64,000 bases of DNA, taken from positions 310,001-374,000 of the forward strand of contig MU404058.1 in assembly GCA_022695795.1 (NCBI GenBank), in the 5' to 3' direction. Position 1 is the first letter of the stretch. Each line of letters starts with the position of its first letter. Made by a program: the position numbers and the translations under genes. This stretch comes from Biscogniauxia marginata (taxonomy: Eukaryota > Ascomycota > Sordariomycetes > Xylariales > Xylariaceae). The notes beneath the pieces are model-generated. The model was given only the letters and a program-made list of their open reading frames with translations, was not told the DNA's origin and searched no databases. Below, in pieces: positions 23,799 through 34,938 of the stretch.

Positions 23799-25195
23799 AT
23801 GGCCTACAATCTTAACGTCGAGCTCTTCACCGAGCTTGGAATTGGTATTTTAATCTTCAGCCTAAGATTTTATGCGCGATGGAGAGTTGCTGGCTTCAGC
23901 GGTTTCGGCATAGATGATATGTTTGCCGGTGTTGCGGTTGTAAGTACACACTTTACAGTGAATTAGACACTTTGAGGTATTGACTTGACTGGGTAAGATA
24001 TTCTGGATTCTGGAAGCGACCTTCCTTTTCACTTGTGGTAAGTTGGCGATTCCTTTGCGTTGTCCTCTGTGAAACCTACCTGCTAATCCTACCCGTCAGG
24101 TTATTTCGGCAACAATATTGGACTCAATGACCAGACAGCGATGGAAATACCCGACAGCGAAGTGCCCCAAATTGTCAAAGGCTCGAAGCATGCATATGTA
24201 GCCTGGGTATTTTACATACTGTTGATATGGAGTTTGAAGGCTGTTCTCCTATTCCTCTACAACAGACTGACGTTCGTCGCCTTTCCCCTATAAAGCAGCT
24301 TTGCGCTGACTAACTTTTCTAGAATGGGTCTTTGGCAGCAGAAGCTTGCCAGAATCATGATGGGAGTTTCCGCAGCGACATTTCTCGCATCTCTGTTCTG
24401 GCATATATTTTCTTGCTTTCCTACTCACAGAGCGTGGCAAGTAAAGCCATTCCCAGGTGGTAAGTCATCATATATTTTACTCTATGCCACCGCTGACTAG
24501 TGATGGAATTAGATGATTGCACGCTTCGAAGGGGAAACTATATCATCATCACAGCTCTGGACGTCATGTAAGTATTTCGTTTCCTTACAGTCAATCTGAC
24601 GTAGCTGATTGCTTATATTTGCAGAACCGATCTCGGGATAATGGCCATTCCATTACCTATGCTTCTTCAGTCAAGTCTTAGCATCAGGCGAAAACTTTCC
24701 TTAGGAGTACTCTTCTCCTCTGGAATTTTCGTGATGATTTGCGCTGTACTTCGGGCTTACTATTCTCTCCGGGACATACAAACTCTGTCCGTCGCACTCG
24801 GATGGGCCTCTCGGGAGATCCTCGTTGCGTCTATTGTGGTCTGCGCACCGGCTCTAAAGCCTCTTGTCAGCACAGCTAGGCAACGGTTCACTAGCGAGCG
24901 CGGCAGCGAAAGTTGGAAGAGCAACGGCCTTGGAACTCGGGGTGGTCACTCTAAGCTTACCGACCATACCGACGGGGATCACGAAGGCAATGTCGCAACT
25001 ATAATTTCTGGGGGCCAAAAAGGTGCGCCGAACTACAAGCTGTCCGTCATGAATCATTCGAAGCCAAGACGCGATCACCAGCCGCCGAGCGAAAGCCAAG
25101 AGGATATCAATACGACCATCATGGCTAGAGATAGTCACAGTGCTGAGGAATCGGGAATTCACGTTACGACTGAATACACGATATCGAGAACTTAA
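23799..25195 (+). CDS. Fungal rhodopsin-domain (SAT4-type) integral membrane protein
   Basis: Predicted seven-helix plasma-membrane protein of the large fungal rhodopsin/SAT4 family, whose members' roles are mostly unknown. Exons: 23799-23939, 23998-24037, 24100-24271, 24323-24459, 24513-24567, 24625-25195. They encode 371 residues. Visible: LGIGILIFSLRFYARW and GIDDMFAGVAV (the family's R-x-Y-x-R...DD region at the TM1/TM2 boundary), ATFLFTCGYFG, WVFYILLIWSLKAVLLFLYNR, MGVSAATFLASLFWHIFSCFP with the conserved Cys, TDLGIMAIPLPMLL, and GIFVMICAVLRAYYSL. The hydrophilic C-tail of about 110 residues is rich in Ser, His and Gly. The N-terminus is shorter than in many relatives, so an additional upstream exon is possible. 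Joins keep the family sequence continuous. Confidence 0.88.
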
Positions 25196-28100
25196 AGCAC
25201 GCATCGATGCCGCATTAAACTGCTTTTCGAAGATTATCTCTTGTGCTTCTTACCTAGCTCGGGTAGCTTACGGCTAGTCTATTGTACAATGACTTCCATT
25301 GCATATAAAAAGGCGTTGAATAAAATGTGGCTTCAGGGCGTCGACAGATTTGGAGTTCAGCAGGACTGGCATGCCCAAAAGGAATACACGTCTGAGGTAC
25401 GTAGGTAGTATAGAGAATATAAAGAATAAAGAAGTAATGTTAATTCAAGTGACGGTTTTCTGCTCTGCAGTGGATAGTGACGTGAATCCATCACCATTAA
25501 CACAGATAGTATAACATTTGACAATTAAAGGATACGGGCAAAATACCTAGGTTGCCTCAAGGATTTCCGATAATGTTCATACATGTTCCGTATTTACTAT
25601 GAGTAACCGTCCTATTCTCGATCCTATCATGAAGTTTCCTTCGTTACCAAAGCAACGGCAATTATTAGGGGTTCAATTCTGCAGGTCCTGAACCTCACGA
25701 ACAAGTGAAACCAATTTTACGACACTTTCGCGTCCAATGCCATTAGATACTGGGTATACTAGAATATTCTATAGGGCTAGACTCAACAAATGCGGCTATG
25801 CTGGAAGTCCTGGTTGCCGACGTGTGGGCGAGTGCGGTAGCATGGCATCTCGGCCAGCAGCAAGATGTTACAGCGACGTAGCTTGCCTTTCTTGGCACTC
25901 GTCTAGAAGCCTCCCCAGGAGGAGGCCGTAGATCAAAGCCCCATTGAGGGTGTTATAAGCCGGCAAAGCTGAGTTTTTGACTACATAAGGGACATCTGTA
26001 CTTCCGTCGTTCCACAACCCGATGTCATATTAGACGCCGTAACTTCATCAAATTTCTCTTAGAGACTAAGGTGGTTCCGACCTTTTTTGGTCTTCTAATG
26101 AAATCTCTCAAAGTAACCCATCCATCCATATACCGTATGAGCCATTTTCGCAAAGGCGACGTCCTTTTCACGGAATGTGTTAAGATATAGTAAAATTGGA
26201 CAATCATCGCGACAGAAGCTCGTCTCCAAGAAGAATTTCTATCTACAAGCAGACTGAAGAAAGTAGGAAACTGAAACTGGTTGGTACGAATGAAGCTTAC
26301 ATCGTTTGAAAAGGATTCGTCCACATTCTCTTAACCTCGCAGCTCTCAATCATGTTATATCAACAGAGACTAATTCAACGTTCAAATCAGTCATGAATCT
26401 TCACCTGTAACAGGGGTGTGCAGTGGCGGACAGGCCATGCGAGAAGAAGTCGCAGGATCATCGGGGAACAAAGGTTCAGGTGAGCCAGAAAGGCTCAGTT
26501 CCGAGCCGGTAGCCAATCGGAGAACCTCTAATTTGGCCAACACGGTACAGTTAGGAGGCAGTAGACTTCAACTCCGTTGGGACAACTACGCAAGTTGTTG
26601 CTGCACATACTACGGATGCTAGGGGGCGTATTACAGATTGATCGAAGCAAGGAATATATAAGACTTAATATCTCGTCGAAGAATTTGCGGCTCCGTGATT
26701 ATTTCTTCCCTTTTCCCGAGCAAACAGGATTGACCCAAAGTTATCAGTCGTTATCTGAGACGTCAAAACCCACTTAGACTTCATGTATCGTGTGTCCCCG
26801 GCGTGCATCCGAAAATATATGATGGTGGCATGAGAAGAACAGTTTGTCCGGGGCCATGCGGCTTGCTGTAATCTGTACGTAGTACATACACACCACATAC
26901 ATACGCATGTGTTTGCTACTACTGGGAATTCTTCCGCGGATCTTCTAGACCTTGCAACCCCCCGCATACCGAATGATTCGCATGACGATCCTTGCTAGGC
27001 TCTGCTGCGTTTGGACCCGGCGCACGGGCAGTCATGCAGACACAAGGCTAACTTATCACAAATACACCCACGCTACGATATGCAAGGCCTTCATTTTGGC
27101 CAGGCCCCGGCTCCTACCGCAGCTCCACCCTACTTTATCCTGCTTACGTTTAAATGCGACTTCGGGTTGTCGAGTTGGTCGCATTGACTTTCGTCATAAT
27201 GGCCCGAGAGCCTTCCGGCCAGGCCGCGTGGAGAGCCCAGCTTTCAATAGTGTATGTATACGTATACATATTACAGACTCGGGAGTACACCATTATTGTC
27301 GCTTCAGGCTCCTTGTTTATCTAATCAAAAACCAATTATGATGTGGTTGTTAAGTGGGAGGCGGGATAGCTACGGTACGGCCCTACCTTAGCTTTAGGTA
27401 CATAGTGCAAGGCATTGCACTCAACGATACATTTGCCATTACTTTTTACGGCATCATCATAATGACACTGACGTGGACAAGTCATTGCTCATGGAGATAC
27501 ACGAGTCGCCCGTGTCATGAAGGGACGTGGCGATAAGATAATTTACTTATTCGCAACTATGCACAGTTTCTGGAAATGGGGAGAGGTCGGGTAGGTAGGC
27601 TATACCGAGAAAACGAATAAGCACGCGATATTTCCATATGCTTCATCACATATCATTTTGGCTTAAGTGGCCACACCTTCCACGCAGAAGTCCTAGGACA
27701 AATGTCCGAAAGGGGAAGCCTCAATAAATATGATTGCTACCCTCATCATTCTACCCCGGGTATTGAAAAGTTTCGGTGTGCTGTTGGAGGTCGCATCGTA
27801 AAAAATTTTAAAAGCGCATTTTTATAGATACTAGATTCTGGTCCCCGAGGGGAAGGAACCTGAATCAAGGGTATCCATGGCCGGTGTGCCAATAAACCAT
27901 TATCTACAGTATACTACTTAATTAAAAATTTATTCGCTATCTAATATGATCTTCCGGTCTTCGGGTTGATGTTGATTACTTGCTTCTTACCGAGGGCGTT
28001 ATTCTAGGTAAACCTCATAATTTTATGACCTCTGTGAGATTGTTCTTAGGGGCTAGAGTTGGTGTTAGTTTTCTGAACTGTTAGATATTCATAGCAAAGG

Positions 28101-28722
28101 CGCCTCGAGGTCCTTGTAGTTTACTCGCTTCGACATAAATCTTAGATATTAAATCGCTTCCATAAACTTTTACATCGTGTCCTAGGTTTTGTAATCAGTC
28201 CTCGTATCAAAGCTACAAGTTTCTTGTTCCATACCCATTGGTAATACTATTCTCTTCTCCCCTGCTAATACGCTATGGTCTCCCCTGGCCGTTATTGCGC
28301 TATATGGTATATCTTGCGAATTCAACATCTTAAATATAATCCACTAAGGCTATGGCATAATTCTCGTGAAACTGCTTTCGTAATGACCTCTATTCTGCTA
28401 TAGAAACCTTCTCTATTGTCTAGTAGATACTATGCTTAGAGTATATGGGAGGAAATATTTCGCTTGGTTATTTCAGTTTCTAAGACAGAACTTACGGCAA
28501 AGCAGGCAGAGCAAAATTGAAGATATTGAATTGAACAAAAGGATCTTGACATCCGTCATTAAGACTGCTATAGAAAGTGAAGACAAAGCAGCAATAAAAA
28601 GTATTACATGAAGATGTATTAGAAGGGTACATCATCCCACGTACCGTGAGTAGTATATCGTGATCAATTCCATTCTTCAGTAAATCCCATGCGGCCTATC
28701 CAACTCCAAATCGATATCGGTT
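25196..28722. other. Long intergenic stretch, no gene found
   Basis: 3.5 kb without a supported coding region. All open frames are below 130 codons and lack domains. A short hairpin-forming inverted repeat (GCCTCC...GGAGGC) occurs near 25,910-25,927. Composition drops to AT-rich between about 27,880 and 28,620, but without the dense TA steps and nonsense pattern of the left island. Confidence 0.5.
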
Positions 28723-30483
28723 CTAGATGAACCACCCGTTAATTCCCAGACCCCAATCCCTCAATGGGTTGGAGCCAGCGAACCCCCAGATGAAGTTCTC
28801 AGCTTTAGTTCCCCCTTGCGGCATTACCTCCCCAAAAATCTCAATGTACTTATCCGCCGGCAAGGCACTGCACTCGGCGCCCGTGGGATCGTGAAGCGAT
28901 ACTTCATGCGACCCCACACCCTCCAACTTGTTGTACTTCTGCCGAAGGATGTCTAGGGCCTCGGCCCAGGTTCCGCTCAGCAGATGCAGTCCATCCAGCC
29001 ATATAGATTCCCGAGATGGGCCGTACTGCTCTAGATCTTTGAGGTGGATGGACATGTTGGAAAAGCACATGAGCTGCAGGTTCTGAGATGCACGACTGGT
29101 ATCGATGGCGCCCGTGTTAAATGGCGACGGGGCGTCTTTCACGCGCAGACAGGAAAAGTCAACGTTGATTGTCCGGAGGGTGTCGGTGTTGAGGAGCGCA
29201 TTTGTGAACCGCTTTAGTTGTCTACCCTCTTCCGGTCTGCGTGGTTGATAATTGGTCCTTGAGAACATCGGCTGGCTGAAACTATAGTGCTTCAAATTTC
29301 GCGCGGCAGCCGTCAGGTTGCGGCAGTCGTCGTCGGTAACCGACAGCATGGTGTAGTCGTCAGGAGGCGACACTTCGATGTCTATCACGGTGAGTAAGAC
29401 ATCTTTCTCACCAAGGGCCGCGATCACCTTGACGATCAAGTCTACCGGCGGCGGGCCGAGCCGATGCCGTCTGGCTTGCGCCCACTCTATTGGCCCTATC
29501 ATTACACTATAGAGGCTTTCCGTGTTAGCTCCCGGCGCCAAGGACCAATCGTATGGCGATTGTGGACGTTGCCGGCGATCGCAAATTTGAAGGACCCTGA
29601 CCGCAGGCATCATTGCTATCGTATCTGCAACATGCTGTACAAAATTGCCTGCATTCTTTAATTTGTCTTGCTCTTCTAAGCGCCGCCTATACTCTCTATG
29701 GGCCCTTTCGAAAACCTTCCGATAACGCAAACTCTGCTCATCGGTTGGTTCGGCGGTCATATCAGCACCAAGCCCTTCGAATGATTTCAACAATCTGCGC
29801 TTTTCATCCAACGCGGCCCGCATCTGATTGATGAATTCGTTTTGCTCAGACACGCTCCATGCGGTATAGGTAGTAATTCCATGCCGTAACGCTGCTTGGA
29901 TGTCGCCAATAGTCTTCTTGAGATCGTCCTTCCGAAACGCAACAAAGCGCCAGAAGTCGTCAGCCAGGGCAGAGTCGTAAAAGTGTAGAAGGACACGAAT
30001 ACCTCGTACTCCCCTCCTGATCGCGGGATGGCGGGAAATCTCACTAAGGCGTGATAGGGACGAAAGTTCCATCGAAACAGTGAGGAAGTGGATAAGGAGG
30101 TGCGAGCTTGAATAGCAGAATCGTCGACAAACAAGCCGGACGTTCATGATATCCCTATGATTAGTCGAATACGGATCGAACTTGCGCTCATGCATCCACC
30201 ATCCTTTGACATGCTCAAAGATCAAGATGAGGATCTCGTCTGGTAGGTCTAAGATGTTCAGCGATCTGATTCTCTGTCGAGAATAAGTCCTGATAGCCTC
30301 GCGTATCGCCGCTTCTCTGAGATGGAAGTCTTCCATCCCTTCCTCGTAGGCACGGACCCGGGTCTGGAAATTAGTTCCCTTGAGCCCTATCGCCCTCTGA
30401 TTCAATTCCTTCAGCTGTCGATACAGATGCTCTAGGGTGGACCCCCGAACACTTACTTGGTCATCGGTTACGGCCATGCTCAT
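28723..30483 (-). CDS. F-box domain protein
   Basis: Single-exon gene of 586 residues. An F-box lies near residues 75-100 (LNILDLPDEILILIFEHVKG) with the usual L-P-x-E-[IL]-x-x-x-[IV]-F core, continuing into VRLVCRRF. An N-terminal coiled coil precedes it (LEHLYRQLKELNQRAIGLKG). The remaining ~450 residues show no recognisable leucine-rich or WD repeats, although helical charged stretches near residues 210-270 could bind partners. F-box proteins act as substrate receptors of SCF ubiquitin ligases via Skp1. Large families with unique C-termini are usual in fungi, so the target is unknown. No intron is needed. About 600 bp separate it from the next gene upstream. Confidence 0.87.
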   Translation of the reverse strand: MSMAVTDDQVSVRGSTLEHLYRQLKELNQRAIGLKGTNFQTRVRAYEEGMEDFHLREAAIREAIRTYSRQRIRSLNILDLPDEILILIFEHVKGWWMHERKFDPYSTNHRDIMNVRLVCRRFCYSSSHLLIHFLTVSMELSSLSRLSEISRHPAIRRGVRGIRVLLHFYDSALADDFWRFVAFRKDDLKKTIGDIQAALRHGITTYTAWSVSEQNEFINQMRAALDEKRRLLKSFEGLGADMTAEPTDEQSLRYRKVFERAHREYRRRLEEQDKLKNAGNFVQHVADTIAMMPAVRVLQICDRRQRPQSPYDWSLAPGANTESLYSVMIGPIEWAQARRHRLGPPPVDLIVKVIAALGEKDVLLTVIDIEVSPPDDYTMLSVTDDDCRNLTAAARNLKHYSFSQPMFSRTNYQPRRPEEGRQLKRFTNALLNTDTLRTINVDFSCLRVKDAPSPFNTGAIDTSRASQNLQLMCFSNMSIHLKDLEQYGPSRESIWLDGLHLLSGTWAEALDILRQKYNKLEGVGSHEVSLHDPTGAECSALPADKYIEIFGEVMPQGGTKAENFIWGFAGSNPLRDWGLGINGWFI

Positions 30484-31097
30484 GGGATGTGTGTCGGGAA
30501 TGTATCAGGCTGGGTGAGATGAGGTTGGGGACTCAATTGTTGGAGGTAATCGAACGGGAGGTTGGATGTGAGATGAAAATATATTTATGATTGGTCCGAG
30601 CTCGGTGTAAGACCCCACATCTGACAGTTATGAATTGAGTCTTTATACGTTACCTGCTTCCCGGACGTCTCAGCTGGGCTGACCGGGCCGGTACCAAGGT
30701 GGCGTCTTCCGGCCAACGCGAATTTGTTTTGACAGGGATTCCATAGGACATACGACTGAGGCAATTTAAGATGCGTCGAACCGGTAAAGACTGCTTCCTG
30801 CTGTCACATCAATATCACGAACGATATAGTGGTAAGGAACCACCGTGATTAAATGAAAGAAAAAGAAACTGAGACAAATAAATACGTAGCATATTAGGGG
30901 GGTAATATACTCAGCTTACCACCCTTATCTTTGAATATCGTCTAGATTGGATTGACGAGGGTCATCCCTTCAACCGAATGAAGAAGCCACATAGTAGATA
31001 TCCAGCTGTGACATGTCCATTGTCGTAGGAAATGTCCAATCAAGCACCACCAATACCTAGAGACACAGTAATCCGCCCCAGCCACTACTAACGCCCG
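30484..31097. other. Intergenic, promoter of the F-box gene
   Basis: About 610 bp holding the upstream region of the F-box gene and the 3' flank of the hydrolase gene. A possible TATA-like AATATATTTATG (30,577-30,588) lies about 95 bp upstream of the F-box start on the opposite strand. No other feature seen. Confidence 0.4.
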
Positions 31098-32185
31098 CTA
31101 CGTCACCCCCCGTAAGATCTTTTCTGCCCACGCTCTCGCCTGCCTTCCCTCCCTCAGGCCATAGCAGGCTGCCAAAGGAAAGCAGTGCATCTGTCCATTC
31201 CAGACGAGCCAACTCCCCTGTACCCTTTCATCTTTACACTTCTGGAGGAAGATCAGCGAGTCAGGGGCCAACACGTCCGCCGTTCCGACCACCCCGCTCA
31301 CTCTCATCTTGCTCTCCCTTACATTTCCTAAATCTGCAAGGATCGGACTTAAGTACGGGTCATCCTTCTCCGAGCCTTTGGACCACGCCCGCGCCGCGTT
31401 GTCCGTAAGCCTCTTTGTTAGCACGGGATCCCGCGCGTCAGCTAAGGGTATATCTGGGTTTTGGTTGCGCATGTCTGTCGGTGGAGAGATCGCGAGGATA
31501 GATCTGAGACGGCAGAGATCTTTAACCCGCTCCTGGTCCGTGGTCGCCTTGGCAAGTGCTAGCTGGTCGGCGCACCACAGACCCAAGGATAAAGCAATGT
31601 TGGCACCGGCGCTATCGCCAGCTAAGGATACGATTCTATCCTCTATCCTTGCACTATTGAGTTCCTGGGTCAGCCAGCGCCTGAGGAGCGGCAATGTGTC
31701 TCTAGCTGGCGAATTTGGTGCCAGCGGGTATGAGACTAATGCTATTTTCCCCCTTGATGGGGCTAGCGACGACGCGACATGTGCGCAAAACTTCCAGTGC
31801 TCAGACGATGCTGGCAATTGGAACCCGCCTCCAGCAAAGTAGTAGATCCAGTGCGTGCGTCCTCCGGTCCCTTCTAAAGGTGATCTGGGTACTTGAAAAT
31901 CGTAGAGCCATAGAATGGCGTTCTCTGTCTCAGGGTCCGTGCTAAAGATGAGCCTTAGGGCACTTCAACCTTGCGCTCTGCGACGATGATTTTATTGATA
32001 GTCTGAGGATGTTCCTGTAACTGAAGTGAGCCGGCTGGATAGCGTTGATTTGAGGAGACGAGCCGTGGGCGAAAGGGTCTGATGACGGCACGGAGGATTT
32101 TATAGAGAAGGGAGAGATCAGATCGTAAAGTAACTATGCTAACTGCATTTTCTTCTGCCTTGGTGAGGTTCGATTCTTCGGCCAT
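31098..32185 (-). pseudogene. Alpha/beta hydrolase (HSL/esterase type) with a one-base frameshift
   Basis: Hormone-sensitive-lipase-type esterase. From the ATG at 32185 (MAEESNLTKAEEN) the frame runs about 75 codons to a stop at 31955. The family sequence continues in another frame from LRLIFSTDPETENAILWL to the end at 31098. One extra base in the GGG run at 31958-31960 (CCC on the coding strand) would join the two into 362 residues, and no GT...AG intron fits. The downstream half has a full catalytic set: nucleophile in AGDSAGANIAL, Asp in VGTADVLAPD, His in GQMHCFPL. The oxyanion motif reads FAGGGF where relatives usually have HGGG. It is either a recent pseudogene or a sequencing error. 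An upstream ATG at 32257 is less likely. Confidence 0.75.
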
Positions 32186-32819
32186 CGTACAGCTAATATC
32201 TAGCCAAATTGAGCAAAAAATACAACTGGGGCTGGGGGGGTAACCGAAGACCCTCATTTTTACTTAAGCAAGCAAATTGCGGAATAGAATTCGTACTATG
32301 TGAAGTTGTTATAGATATGTTCATGTGTTTCACCCTGTCTCGGAATTAATAGTATTAGCGGGCGGGCATACTGCGATTTGACGATATCGATGAATCATGA
32401 CTTACGGGTACTGGCATGACAAAGGAACTTGTATGCAACGGCGACGTTGGTCGTTTATCACAACAACGTATCGGAATCAACAGAGCATGAAAACTAGGAA
32501 GGGGTTAAACTGGTTTAGAATCGATCCGCAGAAAAGAGATCTCTTTTAAGCTTAAATCACGCTAGTCTCCCCCTTAAACCAAAATCACATGCACCACGGA
32601 ATACTCAGCGGCGAAGGATGCCCCTTTAAAGTCGTTCCACCGATTATTGTTGACCGTCTAATTCTATGTGTTTACATATGCCTGTCGTGAATCCTCTTGT
32701 CCATTGCCAATACTTGAGGGGAAATACTCACAACCTCGGGTATACATCCTTACCCAAGGAAAGTTTTATAAAATAAACAGAATAAAAATAAAAATAATAG
32801 AAGCAACTCCCCCCTCGAT
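32186..32819. other. Intergenic
   Basis: About 630 bp between the hydrolase start and the glycosyltransferase stop. Mostly A/T-rich 3' flank near 32,760-32,815, with no gene or repeat seen. Confidence 0.45.
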
Positions 32820-34079
32820 CTAGTTCTCCCTTAGTAACGGCCCCCTCTTAAACGGCTCAATGACCTCAAACTCCAACCGGGGTGGTAGGTTATCCTGAGT
32901 CCAATATATCGTCCCGTGCCTCAGCCAATGGGCATACGTCCCCGGCACATCATCGGAACCCTCGTGCTTCCTCCACAGCGACGACAGCGTCTCACCAATG
33001 ACCTTCAAGATCAGCCCCGTCGCGAGCTTGAACCCGAAGCTCCTCGCCAGGCAGGCCTCCACGATCTCCCTCGCGAGCCCCTGGTCCGCGCTCTCCGCCT
33101 CGCCCTCCCCCGGCAGCGGCAGCGACATGAGCTCGAATGCCCGCCGCCCGTCCCACGCCGTGAACTCGTTGATCAGCTGCGAGCCGACCATGTACTCGAT
33201 GGCGTACACGTGCTCGGCGGTGTACCGCGGGCCATCCCATCCGTCGTCCTCGTCTACTAGCCCCATGACCATCGTCATGGCCTGCCCCTGGACGATATAG
33301 TCCGACAGCTCGCGGCGCGTCTCCTCGGGGAGGCCCTCCCCCAGCATCTCCAGCCCCCCGAGCAAGGGGCTGGCGTGCATCCCGTCGGTGCTCGTGCGGC
33401 CGGCCCACAGCGCCAGCAGCAGGCGGTGCGAGCGCGCGAAGAGCGGGTTGTCGCGCCCGGCCGCGAGGAAGTAGTTTGTGAGCTGGCGCGCGCCGGCGCC
33501 GCCCATGTTGTACGAGAGCAGTTCGAACGGCGAGTCCGGGTTCGCGACCGTCTGCTCCCACAGCCGGTCGAGGTCGCCGATCTGCATCAGGCCGGCGTCG
33601 GCGTACACGCCGCCGTAGCGCAGCAGCAGCGGCAGGCGCACCAGGTCGGAGGCGTGCTGGGCCGCGTAGGCGCCGGCCAGGGTCCCGTCGGCGAAGGCGC
33701 GCGGGAAGAGCTCCCGGTCCGAGACGTCGAGGAAGTTCGCTATATTGAGGGGTGACCCCAGATCTCGGTCCACGACGCGGATAGTCCATCCCGACTTGGA
33801 GAAGCACCGGTACCAGGCCCGTACGTTACGTTTTCCGTAAGGATGCATGTTTGTGTACCCGCTGTGCCAGAAGAACCAGATGTTCTTCTCTGACGACGAG
33901 ACGGGCTTAGGGTGCAGGATGTCATAGTCAATTTCGGAGTCTGGGCGGAGGTCGAGAACCGTATCTGGTATGGCGTGTACTCCTGCTGGAATAGGGTAGT
34001 CTAGGAAGTTCATCTTGCCCTTTGACGTTTGCTGGACTGTAGTTGTAGTGTCGTTAAGGGGTAGTAGCATCAAATACAA
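32820..34079 (-). CDS. Capsule-polysaccharide-synthesis-type glycosyltransferase
   Basis: Single exon of 419 residues, matching the fungal branch of the Caps_synth / GT32-like family. Visible: NIWFFWHSGYTNMHPYGKRN near residues 65-85, WTIRVVDRD, SPLNIANFLDVSD, ASDLVRLPLLLRYGGVYADAG with the sugar-nucleotide region, and IGDLDRLWE. The usual DxD of GT32 enzymes reads DAG here, a form I recall from fungal family members, so it need not mean loss of activity. No signal peptide or clear membrane anchor is visible, so its place in the cell is uncertain. The central part (about 33,350-33,760) is much richer in G and C than its neighbours, and long shadow frames on both strands result. A wall or capsule polysaccharide role is inferred. 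Confidence 0.85.
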   Translation of the reverse strand: MYLMLLPLNDTTTTVQQTSKGKMNFLDYPIPAGVHAIPDTVLDLRPDSEIDYDILHPKPVSSSEKNIWFFWHSGYTNMHPYGKRNVRAWYRCFSKSGWTIRVVDRDLGSPLNIANFLDVSDRELFPRAFADGTLAGAYAAQHASDLVRLPLLLRYGGVYADAGLMQIGDLDRLWEQTVANPDSPFELLSYNMGGAGARQLTNYFLAAGRDNPLFARSHRLLLALWAGRTSTDGMHASPLLGGLEMLGEGLPEETRRELSDYIVQGQAMTMVMGLVDEDDGWDGPRYTAEHVYAIEYMVGSQLINEFTAWDGRRAFELMSLPLPGEGEAESADQGLAREIVEACLARSFGFKLATGLILKVIGETLSSLWRKHEGSDDVPGTYAHWLRHGTIYWTQDNLPPRLEFEVIEPFKRGPLLREN

Positions 34080-34938
34080 ATGGATTGAAAAATGCCGCTT
34101 TGCCGGGGTGGGGGTGTCTCAATACCTATAGGGAACACAAAATATTCAATCTGGATGAGTACTTTATGGGTTGCCCGATGTGACTACGTCGTGGTCTTCA
34201 CCCCCTATTTATGCTTCGAAACTAACCTACGTATATACGGTGTCTAGCCCGCTTCAGAGTCCTTTTGATCTATAGCCAAGGGACGATGGTGCTCTAAGCA
34301 ATCCCACATGTGGAGATCGAGTACTCATAGTCTCAGCCGATTATACATGCGCACGAAGCTAAGAGAGGCGTAATTCATGTACGCTTACTTGATGGATTCT
34401 GAATCAGGATGAGCATCATTCACGTGACTCTGGCTCTAATTCATCTTTTACGAGGCTATAACCTGTTTATTCCTTCTTCGAACGCCCATATCAATCATGA
34501 AATTCGTAGAGGCAATATGGCTTGCAGGTAGGCTAACTATGAGTCATTGGTAGCTCAATGCCAGAGGCATGGTTTAATTAGTGGGATGATGGATATACAA
34601 GAACCATTCCATAGCGTATACCTCGCAAGGTAGGTTACACAACTCATGCACTATTGCAGGATACCAAAATATGATACTCAACTCCTTGTCCGAGAAGGAC
34701 TAGACGATATATTGTTATGAAAGACAGCGACGAAGACCACTTGTAAGACGGCCGACTGTGCATATATATATGCTTGTGAGTCTACAACTGTGCAATGTTC
34801 TCACCACCCTTCTTCTTTATGATTTAGCGAGCTAGCTAGTATATTATCTTCTCGGGTGAAGTTGTAGGTCGTATCGTGGTATTGAGTCGAGACACGACTA
34901 GTCGTATGATGTTCTTCATGGCCTTCGAGTTATCTCGT
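34080..34938. other. Intergenic
   Basis: 860 bp carrying the promoter side of the glycosyltransferase and the 3' flank of TAF11. Only short unsupported open frames; nothing else seen. Confidence 0.45.

Noticed and set aside
32916..33807. Several long open frames on both strands inside the glycosyltransferase gene
   Set aside because: They are Arg/Ala/Pro-rich shadows of a GC-rich coding region. Only the 419-residue frame has family motifs.
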